From Pseudomonas agarici (GTDB lineage Bacteria; Pseudomonadota; Gammaproteobacteria; Pseudomonadales; Pseudomonadaceae): a DNA stretch of 64,000 bases. A program made the position numbers and the translations under genes. The notes beneath the pieces are model-generated. The model was not told the origin of the DNA and did no database searches. It was given only the letters and a program-made list of their open reading frames with translations. The stretch is from contig NZ_FOAR01000019.1 of assembly GCF_900109755.1 (NCBI RefSeq), positions 45,807 to 109,806 of the forward strand, in the 5' to 3' direction. Positions 26,886 through 34,815 of this stretch are shown piece by piece; position 1 is the first letter of the stretch, and every line of letters begins with the position of its first letter.

Positions 26886-28198
26886 GTTTTTCTCCGTGGT
26901 TTCGGGCTTTGGCGGTCGAGCGCCGCCAGTTGGTTGAGTTTCTCGCCGATCTTGATCTCCAAGCCTCTGGGCACGGGTCGGTACCAACCGGGTTCTTCCA
27001 TTCCTTCTGGAAGGTAGGTTTCACCCGCCGCATAAGCATTGGGCTCATCATGGGCATATCGGTATTCATGCCCGTAACCGAGTTCCTTCATCAGTTTGGT
27101 GGGAGCATTGCGTAGATGAACGGGAACCTCTCGGCTCTTATCCTGCTTGACGAAGGCTTTCGCCTGGTTGTAGGCCATGTAACCGGCATTGCTCTTTGCC
27201 GCCATTGCCAGGTAGATGGTCGCTTGACCCAGTGCCAACTCACCTTCGGGACTCCCCAGCCGCTCGTAGGTCAAGGCAGCGTCATTGGCAATCTGCATGG
27301 CTCTTGGATCAGCGAGCCCAATATCTTCCCAAGCCATACGCACAATACGCCGTGCCAGGTAGGCAGGATCGGCACCACCGTCCAACATGCGGGTCAGCCA
27401 ATAGAGCGCGGCATCGGGATGAGAACCACGAACCGACTTGTGCAAGGCCGAGATCTGGTCATAGAAGTTGTCGCCGCCCTTGTCAAAACGCCGACTGTTC
27501 AAGGTCAACGCGTTCTGAAGGAAGTCAGCGGTGATCAAGGTTATGCCAGAGGTAGTGGCGGCCGCGCTACTTTGCTCCAACAGGTTGAGGAACCTTCTGG
27601 CATCTCCATCGGCATAACCGATGAGCGTGTCCCTGGCCTGGTCGTCAAATTGAAGATCGCCAAGTGCTTTTTCCTGGGCACGTTGCAGCAATTGCTTCAG
27701 TTCTTCGTCTGTCAGCGACTGCAGCACATAGACCTGTGCCCGTGATAAGAGGGCCGAGTTCACCTCAAAGGAGGGATTCTCGGTGGTGGCGCCAATGAAG
27801 GTGACCAAGCCACTTTCCGCATAAGGAAGAAGAGCGTCTTGTTGGGACTTATTGAACCTGTGAATTTCGTCGACGAACAAGATGGTGTGCTTGCCCATGG
27901 ATAGGTTCTGTTCTGCCTGTTCCATGGAGGTCCTGATGTCCTTCACGCCGGAGAACACCGCTGACAGGGCGATGAACTCACACTTGAAGGCTGTGGCGGT
28001 GAGACGCGCCAAGGTTGTCTTGCCAACCCCTGGCGGCCCCCAAAAGATCATCGAATGAGGCCTGCCCGACTGGAAAGCCAGTCGCAGAGGCTTACCTGCA
28101 CCCAGCAAGTGCGACTGTCCGACCACCTCTTCCAAGGTCTTGGGGCGAAGGGCTTCAGCCAGTGGCGCAATAGGCTCTTGTGCGAACAGATCAGGCAT
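26882..28198 (-). CDS. rarA: Replication-associated recombination protein RarA (MgsA), probably a foreign allele
   Basis: A 438-residue AAA+ clamp-loader-like ATPase that acts at stalled forks. Walker A is GPPGVGKTTLARL, Walker B HTILFVDEIHRFNKSQQDALLP, sensor 1 FIGATTENPSF. Its text (TATAFKCEFIALSAVFSGVKDIR, then YAESGLVTFIGATTENP) resembles the beta-proteobacterial RarA version more than the Pseudomonas one I remember. Base composition is also less GC-rich than in serS or ftsK. The ATG at 28198 (MPDLFAQEP) is the family start; the frame is open to 28255. A scar of a second rarA lies just upstream. Confidence 0.9.
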   Translation of the reverse strand: MPDLFAQEPIAPLAEALRPKTLEEVVGQSHLLGAGKPLRLAFQSGRPHSMIFWGPPGVGKTTLARLTATAFKCEFIALSAVFSGVKDIRTSMEQAEQNLSMGKHTILFVDEIHRFNKSQQDALLPYAESGLVTFIGATTENPSFEVNSALLSRAQVYVLQSLTDEELKQLLQRAQEKALGDLQFDDQARDTLIGYADGDARRFLNLLEQSSAAATTSGITLITADFLQNALTLNSRRFDKGGDNFYDQISALHKSVRGSHPDAALYWLTRMLDGGADPAYLARRIVRMAWEDIGLADPRAMQIANDAALTYERLGSPEGELALGQATIYLAMAAKSNAGYMAYNQAKAFVKQDKSREVPVHLRNAPTKLMKELGYGHEYRYAHDEPNAYAAGETYLPEGMEEPGWYRPVPRGLEIKIGEKLNQLAALDRQSPKPRRKT

Positions 28199-28269
28199 GG
28201 CTTGCCTCCTCGAAACAATGGGAAAGCCCAGAAATCCGCACAATGCCCCTTCCAAGCCATTGATCTATA

Positions 28270-28332
28270 TATGACTTGATCGCGTTATTGAGTCGATGGA
28301 CCTCGTCGACGAACAAGACAACACAGATCCAC
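28270..28332 (-). pseudogene. Scar of the native rarA 5' region
   Basis: Between lolA and the intact rarA, the minus strand reads GTGGATCTGT (28332-28323), like a RarA MDLF start, then directly VLFVDEVHRLNNAI (28319-28278), which matches the RarA Walker B region. The roughly 110 codons that should lie between them are missing, and the frames do not join. This is what a deleted native rarA would leave after displacement by the foreign copy. Confidence 0.55.
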
Positions 28333-28351
28333 GGGTTGGGCTTGAAACCTC

Positions 28352-28975
28352 TTATTCCTGAATGACGTCAGCCCCCTTGGGGATGTCAAACTTGAACGTG
28401 GCGGCCGGGATCGGCTGGTTGGCCTTGACCGCGGTGAACAGCAGGTTGGTGCGCTGGCCGACGCTGTCGATCAGTTGCATATCATTGACCAGGCCGTTAC
28501 GGAACGACAGGCGTAGGCTGTCGAACAGGGTATCCTTGGTTTTCGGCTTAAGGGTGAAGTCGATCACGCCACCGGCTTCCTTGGCACTGATATCGAAGCT
28601 TTCGCTGATCTTCGACACGTCACCGGACAACAGCAAGGCTGGAGTCTGGGTCAAGCGCATGTCGAGCTTCTTGATGGTTACCTGTTCCAAGTCCGGGTCC
28701 CACAGGGTGACCTTCTGCCCATCGGAGATCATGGTCTGTTCCTGGGGTGCATCGGTGTGCCAGTAGAACAGGCCTGGACGCTGCAAGGACATTTCACCGG
28801 CAGTTTCCTGCAACTGGGTGCCGCTGCCATCCAGGGTCAACTGGGAGAACCGCGCTGTCAACGTCTGAGACTTTTCGAGCAACTGCGTCAGGCGCGTCAC
28901 ATCCTTCTGGTCAGCATGAGCCGACAAGGTGGTCAACGCCAGAACCGGCAACAACAGCATGCGGATAAGACGCAT
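28352..28975 (-). CDS. lolA: Outer membrane lipoprotein carrier protein LolA
   Basis: A 207-residue periplasmic chaperone that carries lipoproteins from LolCDE to LolB. A signal peptide ends TTLSAHA before DQKDVTRL. The conserved start of the mature fold, LEKSQTLTARFSQLTLD, and RPGLFYWHTDAPQEQTMISDG are seen. The ATG at 28975 has GAGGA 6 bases upstream; upstream in-frame ATGs lack this. It follows ftsK by 58 bp. Confidence 0.95.
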   Translation of the reverse strand: MRLIRMLLLPVLALTTLSAHADQKDVTRLTQLLEKSQTLTARFSQLTLDGSGTQLQETAGEMSLQRPGLFYWHTDAPQEQTMISDGQKVTLWDPDLEQVTIKKLDMRLTQTPALLLSGDVSKISESFDISAKEAGGVIDFTLKPKTKDTLFDSLRLSFRNGLVNDMQLIDSVGQRTNLLFTAVKANQPIPAATFKFDIPKGADVIQE

Positions 28976-29033
28976 GGGAGTCCTCATGAAATTCGTTTGA
29001 AAGGTGGGCCGCATGATCTCACGCGGCCCAGGG

Positions 29034-31445
29034 TCAGTCGCGCATCGGCCCTGGCGCAAGCACTTCGCGCGAGCCGTTGGTATTCATGGCTGTCACCACT
29101 CCGGCCATTTCCATGGCTTCGATCATGCGGGCAGCCCGGTTGTAGCCGATTTTCAGTTTGCGCTGGACCGCGGAAATCGACGCCCGGCGGCTTTCCAAGA
29201 CGAACTGCACAGCCTCGTCGTACAGTGCATCGGTCTCGGCATCGTCGTCACCGCCGCCGCCACCGCCATTTTCAAAGCCGCTGCCGGCTTCTTCGACGCC
29301 ATTGAGGATGTCGTCGTTGTACTCGGGCGCACCTCGCAGCTTCCAGGCTTCGACCACCCGATGCACCTCGTCGTCGGAGACAAACGCGCCATGGACCCGA
29401 ATCGGCAGGCTGGTGCCGGGCGGCATATAGAGCATGTCACCATGGCCCAGCAATTGCTCGGCGCCACCCTGGTCGATAATGGTCCGCGAATCGATCTTGC
29501 TCGAAACCTGGAAGGCCATGCGGGTTGGGATGTTGGCCTTGATCAGGCCGGTGATCACATCCACCGAAGGCCGCTGGGTCGCGAGAATCAGGTGGATGCC
29601 GGCTGCCCGCGCCTTCTGTGCGATACGGGCGATCAGCTCTTCGACCTTCTTGCCGACGATCATCATCATATCGGCGAATTCGTCGACCACCACGACAATG
29701 GTTGGCAGCTTGCTCAACAGCGGCGCTTCGTCGTGGATGCTCTCGCGATTGTACAACGGGTCGGCAATCGGCTCGCCGCGCTCCTGGGCCTCCTTGATCT
29801 TGGCATTGAAGCCCGACAGGTTGCGCACCCCCATCTTGGCCATCAGCTTGTAGCGCCGCTCCATCTCCGCGACGCTCCAGCGCAAGGCGTTGGCAGCGTC
29901 CTTCATATCGGTGACCACCGGGCACAGCAGGTGCGGAATGCCTTCGTAAATCGACAGTTCGAGCATTTTCGGGTCGATCATGATCAACTTGGCGTCTTCG
30001 GGGCCGGACTTGAACAGGATTGACAGGATCATCGCGTTCACCCCCACCGACTTACCGGAACCGGTGGTACCGGCCACCAGCAGGTGCGGCATCTTCGCCA
30101 AATCGGTGATCACTGGCCGACCGCCGATATCGTGGCCCAGGGCCAGGGTGACCGGCGACTTGAAGTTGTCGTATTCGGGGGTCGACAGCACCTCGGAGAA
30201 GCGCACGATCTGTCGGTCTTCGTTGGGAATCTCGATACCGACGGTGGTTTTGCCGGGAATCACCTCCACCACCCGCACGCTGGTCACCGCCAGCGAGCGC
30301 GCCAAGTCCTTGGCCAGGTTGGCGATACGGCTGACCTTGACGCCCGCGGCCGGCTGGATTTCGTAACGGGTAATCACCGGGCCGGGATGGATCGAGTCCA
30401 CCGCCACTTCGACTCCGAATTCCTTGAGCTTGATTTCCAGCAGGTGGCCGATGGCAGCCAGGGACTCCGAGGAATAATTGAGCTGTTTCTTCTCGGCCGG
30501 GTCGAGAATCGAGATCGGCGGCAAGGTGCCTTCGACCGCACTGTCGATAAACAACGGGGCTTGTTTCTCTTTCTCCACGCGCTTGCTCGGCAACGGCGGC
30601 TTGACCGGTGCCGGGGCGATCACCGGCGGAACGTGTTTTTCACGCTCGGACATGTGCCTGCTCAAGGCCTGCTCGCGCTCGATCAGGCGTTCCTTGGCCT
30701 TGGCCTGCTCACGCTTGTCGGCGGTACTCGGGGCGACCACTTCCTCGATCCGGGTATCGACCTCACGCAGTTGCGCCACCAATTGCTTGCGCTCGGTACG
30801 CGCCGCCCACCAGCGATTCAGCGCGCCCTGGAACAGCTCGAAGAGGTCGAGAGTGATCTTGCCGGTAACGTCCATCACCTTGAACCACGACAAGTCGGTA
30901 AAGACCGTCAGACCGAACAGGAACAAGGCAATGAACAACAGCGTGCTGCCCTGGATATTCAAGGCATTGCGGGCCAGGTCGCCAAGGCTTTCGCCCAGCG
31001 CACCGCCGGCACCGGCCGGCAAGCCGGTGGGCGAATGAAAATGGATATGCGCCAACGCGGCACCGGACAGTACTAAAAACACCAGGCCGATCAACCGCCA
31101 GGAAAACAACCAGCCGCTCCACTGCCAGGGTTCGTGGCGCTGGCGGAAGATCTGCCAGGTCTTGACGGCCAGCAACAGCGGGAATACGTAGGCGAAATAA
31201 CCCAACACCATGAACAGGATATCGGCGCTGTAGGAACCGGCAGGCCCACCGAAGTTCTGCACATCGTCGATCTTGCTGTTATGACTCCAGCCCGGATCGT
31301 CCTTGCCATAGGTCAGCAAGGCCATCATCAGGAACAGGCACAAGGCGCCGATGGCAATCAGTGCGCCTTCCTTGAGACGATAGTGCAGTTGCTGACGCCA
31401 GAGCGGCACGACTGCTTTAGGGGGTGTAGCGGTGGATTTCTTCAA
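29034..31445 (-). CDS. ftsK: DNA translocase FtsK
   Basis: An approximately 803-residue septal DNA pump. Four N-terminal membrane helices (from GALIAIGALCLFLMMALLTY), a charged linker, and the RecA-like motor with Walker A AGTTGSGKSVGVNA and Walker B TIVVVVDEFADMMM. The C-terminal gamma winged helix (SISAVQRKLKIGYNRAARMIEAME) reads KOPS and activates XerCD. No good ATG opens the conserved N-terminus; the TTG at 31445 (MKKSTATPP) is the likely start, while the open frame reaches 31496. Confidence 0.93.
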   Translation of the reverse strand: MKKSTATPPKAVVPLWRQQLHYRLKEGALIAIGALCLFLMMALLTYGKDDPGWSHNSKIDDVQNFGGPAGSYSADILFMVLGYFAYVFPLLLAVKTWQIFRQRHEPWQWSGWLFSWRLIGLVFLVLSGAALAHIHFHSPTGLPAGAGGALGESLGDLARNALNIQGSTLLFIALFLFGLTVFTDLSWFKVMDVTGKITLDLFELFQGALNRWWAARTERKQLVAQLREVDTRIEEVVAPSTADKREQAKAKERLIEREQALSRHMSEREKHVPPVIAPAPVKPPLPSKRVEKEKQAPLFIDSAVEGTLPPISILDPAEKKQLNYSSESLAAIGHLLEIKLKEFGVEVAVDSIHPGPVITRYEIQPAAGVKVSRIANLAKDLARSLAVTSVRVVEVIPGKTTVGIEIPNEDRQIVRFSEVLSTPEYDNFKSPVTLALGHDIGGRPVITDLAKMPHLLVAGTTGSGKSVGVNAMILSILFKSGPEDAKLIMIDPKMLELSIYEGIPHLLCPVVTDMKDAANALRWSVAEMERRYKLMAKMGVRNLSGFNAKIKEAQERGEPIADPLYNRESIHDEAPLLSKLPTIVVVVDEFADMMMIVGKKVEELIARIAQKARAAGIHLILATQRPSVDVITGLIKANIPTRMAFQVSSKIDSRTIIDQGGAEQLLGHGDMLYMPPGTSLPIRVHGAFVSDDEVHRVVEAWKLRGAPEYNDDILNGVEEAGSGFENGGGGGGDDDAETDALYDEAVQFVLESRRASISAVQRKLKIGYNRAARMIEAMEMAGVVTAMNTNGSREVLAPGPMRD

Positions 31446-31745
31446 AACGCGTCTTTTCCTGCGCCCAAGGCGCGCCCAACTGTTGATTGACGACAAAAAT
31501 ACTGCCCATTCGGGGCAGCTGAACAGTTCTGCGACTCTACCGGGACTCTTTTCACTGTCCGTCCTTTATGCGATCGGCACTTGCCCGTTCAGAAACTATC
31601 ATCGGTACATTATGGCCATTGTACGGGTTTACACGCCCGATGCCACACGCTAGCCGCTTGGGTGTAGCATAACCAACAGCGATTTTCATGCTGTTCAATT
31701 TGAGCATGCATTTTCTTTTGTGACAAAGGCTTATGAGGTGTTTTT

Positions 31746-32696
31746 ATGACTGAAGCCAAGCATTCACGCCTGATCATCCTGGGCTCCGGTCCCGCCGGTT
31801 ACAGTGCTGCCGTTTATGCCGCCCGTGCCAACCTCAAGCCTGTGGTCATTACCGGCCTGCAAGCCGGCGGTCAGTTGACCACCACCACCGAAGTCGACAA
31901 CTGGCCAGGCGATGTCGAAGGCCTGACCGGTCCGGTCCTGATGGAGCGCATGCAAAAACACGCGGAGCGCTTCGATACCGAGATTGTCTACGACCACATT
32001 CATACTGCCGAGTTGCAGCAGCGACCGTTTATCCTCAAGGGTGACAACGGTATCTACAGCTGCGACGCCCTGATTATTGCCACCGGCGCCTCTGCCCAGT
32101 ACCTGGGCTTGCCTTCCGAGGAGGCCTTCGCCGGCAAGGGGGTTTCGGCTTGCGCCACATGCGATGGGTTTTTCTACCGTAACCAAGTAGTAGCCGTTAT
32201 CGGTGGCGGTAATACGGCCGTCGAGGAAGCGCTTTACCTGGCCAATATTGCCAAGGAAGTACACTTGGTTCACCGCCGTGACAAATTGCGCTCGGAGAAG
32301 ATCCTCCAGGACAAACTCTTCGAAAAAGCCGCCAACGGCAATATCCGCCTGCACTGGAACCAGAATCTGGACGAAGTGCTCGGCGACGCGACCGGCGTGA
32401 CTGGCGCCCGCCTGCGTGACAGCCTGACCGGCGAAACCTGGGACTTGTCGCTGGCCGGCGTGTTTATCGCTATCGGCCACAAACCCAACACCGACCTGTT
32501 CCAGGGGCAGTTGACCATGCGCGACGGCTATCTGCAGGTCAGGGGCGGCAGCGACGGCAATGCCACCGCGACGCAAATCCCTGGGGTGTTCGCCGCCGGC
32601 GACGTCGCCGACCATGTCTATCGCCAAGCCATCACGTCGGCGGGTGCCGGCTGCATGGCAGCGCTGGATGCCGAGAAGTATCTGGACGATAACTGA
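31746..32696 (+). CDS. trxB: Thioredoxin-disulfide reductase
   Basis: A 316-residue flavoprotein. FAD site LIILGSGPAGYSAAVYAARA, redox pair CATC in SACATCDGFFY, NADPH site AVIGGGNTAVEEALYL, and the second FAD motif GVFAAGDVADHVYRQAITSAG. It reduces thioredoxin with NADPH. It is divergent from ftsK and begins the trxB-aat-bpt-infA run. Confidence 0.96.
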   Translation: MTEAKHSRLIILGSGPAGYSAAVYAARANLKPVVITGLQAGGQLTTTTEVDNWPGDVEGLTGPVLMERMQKHAERFDTEIVYDHIHTAELQQRPFILKGDNGIYSCDALIIATGASAQYLGLPSEEAFAGKGVSACATCDGFFYRNQVVAVIGGGNTAVEEALYLANIAKEVHLVHRRDKLRSEKILQDKLFEKAANGNIRLHWNQNLDEVLGDATGVTGARLRDSLTGETWDLSLAGVFIAIGHKPNTDLFQGQLTMRDGYLQVRGGSDGNATATQIPGVFAAGDVADHVYRQAITSAGAGCMAALDAEKYLDDN

Positions 32697-32705
32697 TTGA
32701 ATGCC

Positions 32706-33386
32706 ATGCTGACTTGGTTACAACGCGACACCCTGACATTTCCACCGCTGGCCAAGGCCATGCGCGAACCCAATGGACTGCTGGCCGCTGGCGGCGATCT
32801 GTCTGCCGACCGGCTGATCCAGGCCTATCGCCACGGCTGTTTCCCGTGGTTTTCCGAAGGCCAGCCGATTCTCTGGTGGTCGCCGGACCCACGCACCGTT
32901 CTGTTTCCCGACGAACTGCATGTTTCGCGCAGCCTGGGCAAGCTTCTGCGCCAGCAGCGCTACCAGGTCACCTTCGACCGGGATTTTGCCAGTGTCATTC
33001 GCGCCTGCGCCGCGCCACGCGCCTACGCCAACGGAACCTGGATCACCGAGGCGATGCAAAACGCCTATCTGCAGTTGCACGAGCGCGGCATCGCCCATTC
33101 GGTCGAGGTCTGGGACCAGGATCAACTGGTCGGCGGCCTGTACGGCCTGGCGATTGGGCAACTGTTTTTCGGTGAGTCCATGTTCAGTAGTGCCGACAAC
33201 GCCTCGAAAGTAGGCTTCGCAACCCTGGTCAACCACCTGAAAACAGCGGGGTTTGTCTTGATCGACTGCCAGATGCCCACCGATCACCTGCATAGCCTCG
33301 GTGCCCGGGCGATTCCGCGCAGCACTTTTGCCGACTACCTGCACCACCATCTCGATCAGCCCAATACGGCCCGATGGGTTTGCTAG
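32706..33386 (+). CDS. aat: Leucyl/phenylalanyl-tRNA--protein transferase
   Basis: A 226-residue Aat enzyme. It adds Leu or Phe to Arg/Lys N-termini, making ClpS/ClpAP substrates. Family motifs: EPNGLLAAGGDLS, YRHGCFPWFSEGQPILWWSPDPR and GESMFS. The ATG at 32706 (MLTWLQRDT) is the conserved start; a TTG at 32697 is rejected. It is 9 bp after trxB. Its partners clpS and clpA are encoded at 34816-37477. Confidence 0.94.
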   Translation: MLTWLQRDTLTFPPLAKAMREPNGLLAAGGDLSADRLIQAYRHGCFPWFSEGQPILWWSPDPRTVLFPDELHVSRSLGKLLRQQRYQVTFDRDFASVIRACAAPRAYANGTWITEAMQNAYLQLHERGIAHSVEVWDQDQLVGGLYGLAIGQLFFGESMFSSADNASKVGFATLVNHLKTAGFVLIDCQMPTDHLHSLGARAIPRSTFADYLHHHLDQPNTARWVC

Positions 33387-33441
33387 GCGAGTTCCATCGG
33401 CTGGCTTACACTTAATTCAAAGCTTATCCCGAGGGTTGATC

Positions 33442-34149
33442 ATGACCGAGCTGGCGCGTTTGAAGTTTTATGCCACTCAACCCCACTCTTGCAGCTATCT
33501 GCCCGAAGAGCAGGCTACCACGCTGTTCCTCGACCCTAGCCAGCCCATGGACGTGCATGTCTACGCAGACCTTTCGGAGATGGGATTTCGTCGCAGCGGC
33601 GACCACCTCTACCGACCCCATTGCCAAAACTGCAACGCCTGCGTGCCGGCGCGCATCCCGGTGGCGCAGTTTGTGCCCAACCGTCAGCAAAAACGCATTC
33701 TCAAACGCAACATGGATCTTCAGGTGCGAGCCGCCAAGCCGGGGTTCAGCGAGGAATACTTCGACCTGTACCAGCGTTATATCGAGCAACGCCACTCCGA
33801 TGGCGACATGTATCCGCCCAGTCGAGGCCAGTTCTCGACCTTCCTGGTGCGCGATCTGCCCTTTTCAAGATTCTACGAGTTTCGCCTGGAAGGTCGACTG
33901 GTCGCCGTGGCGGTGACCGACCTGCTGCCCAACGGCCTCTCGGCGGTCTACACGTTCTACGAGCCGGACGAAGAACGCCGCAGCCTCGGCCGCTACGCGA
34001 TTCTCTGGCAGATCAGCGAAGCCCATCGACTGGGCCGGGACGCCGTTTATCTCGGGTACTGGATCAAGAACTGCAAGAAGATGAACTACAAGACCCAATA
34101 TCGACCGATCGAGCTGTTGATCAATCAACGCTGGGTCACGCTCAGCTAG
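33442..34149 (+). CDS. bpt: Aspartate/glutamate leucyltransferase Bpt (Ate)
   Basis: A 235-residue arginyltransferase-fold enzyme that places Leu on acidic N-termini in the bacterial N-end rule. The cysteine-rich N-terminus QPHSCSYLPEEQA and the HCQNCNACVPARIPV motif are family hallmarks, with YLGYWIKNCKKMNYKTQYRP near the end. The ATG at 33442 follows GAGGG. It works with aat, clpS and clpA, all in this window. Confidence 0.94.
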   Translation: MTELARLKFYATQPHSCSYLPEEQATTLFLDPSQPMDVHVYADLSEMGFRRSGDHLYRPHCQNCNACVPARIPVAQFVPNRQQKRILKRNMDLQVRAAKPGFSEEYFDLYQRYIEQRHSDGDMYPPSRGQFSTFLVRDLPFSRFYEFRLEGRLVAVAVTDLLPNGLSAVYTFYEPDEERRSLGRYAILWQISEAHRLGRDAVYLGYWIKNCKKMNYKTQYRPIELLINQRWVTLS

Positions 34150-34429
34150 TGGCCGGTGCGGTTAGTTCGTTAGCTCAAGTGCAGATGCCGGCAGTCCAGG
34201 CGGCTGATGCCGAAATTGCCTGACAGAACTCGCCACCCAAGCCACCCGGCCTTCCCCTTACCTCGCAAAAAACTGTATTGCGGTGACTGATGTCGCCGCA
34301 GGCGGGCAGTTATTTTCGCGGTTGGCACTAACCACTTGGCGTGAAGGTGGTTTTTCGGGCACAATGCACGCCGCTTTTGCCTGGCGCAGTTGCACCGGGC
34401 CATTCACTGGATACCGAGGGCTTTACTGC

Positions 34430-34648
34430 ATGTCGAAAGAAGACAGCTTCGAAATGGAAGGCACTGTCGTCGACACCCTGCCCAACACCATGTTTCGCGT
34501 GGAGTTGGAAAATGGGCACGTCGTAACCGCGCATATCTCCGGCAAGATGCGCAAGAACTACATCCGCATTCTTACCGGTGACAAAGTGCGCGTCGAGCTG
34601 ACGCCCTATGACTTGAGCAAAGGGCGCATCACCTACCGCGCCCGCTAA
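34430..34648 (+). CDS. infA: Translation initiation factor IF-1
   Basis: A 72-residue S1/OB-fold protein: [20 protein letters not shown], then [20 protein letters not shown]. It binds the ribosomal A site during initiation. The 280-bp gap before it (34150-34429) presumably holds its promoter; no gene is seen there. A strong terminator follows. Confidence 0.97.
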
Positions 34649-34664
34649 TCAGGTCAACACAAGA

Positions 34665-34688
34665 CGCCCGGCACCGCCGGGCGTTTTT
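34665..34688 (+). terminator. Intrinsic terminator of infA
   Basis: CGCCCGGC-ACC-GCCGGGCG followed by TTTTT, 16 bp after the infA stop. Confidence 0.9.
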
Positions 34689-34762
34689 GTTATGTGGTGA
34701 GCAAGCTTGCCTCGCCGAGCCGTGAAGCAGACCCAAAAAACATTTTGATTGCTCCCAGGCTT

Positions 34763-34798
34763 ACAAGACAAAGGCGCCTGAAAGCGCCTTTGTCTTGT
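34763..34798 (-). terminator. Terminator of clpS-clpA transcription
   Basis: ACAAGACAAAGGCGC and its exact complement form a 15-bp stem with a CTGAAA-type loop, 17 bp past the clpA stop on the minus strand. The stem itself carries A/T-rich arms that provide a U-rich 3' arm (TTTGTCTTGT). Confidence 0.75.
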
Positions 34799-34815
34799 AC
34801 TGCATCAAGCCCGGA

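Noticed and set aside
26883..26987. 34-residue N-terminal extension of CrcB
   Set aside because: The extension is a frame shadow of the rarA 3' end; GTG 26885 overlapping the rarA stop matches family length.
34691..34715. Second REP element downstream of infA (GTGAGCAAGCTTGCCTCGCC)
   Set aside because: It resembles a degenerate REP half but lacks a complete palindrome, so it was not listed as a feature.
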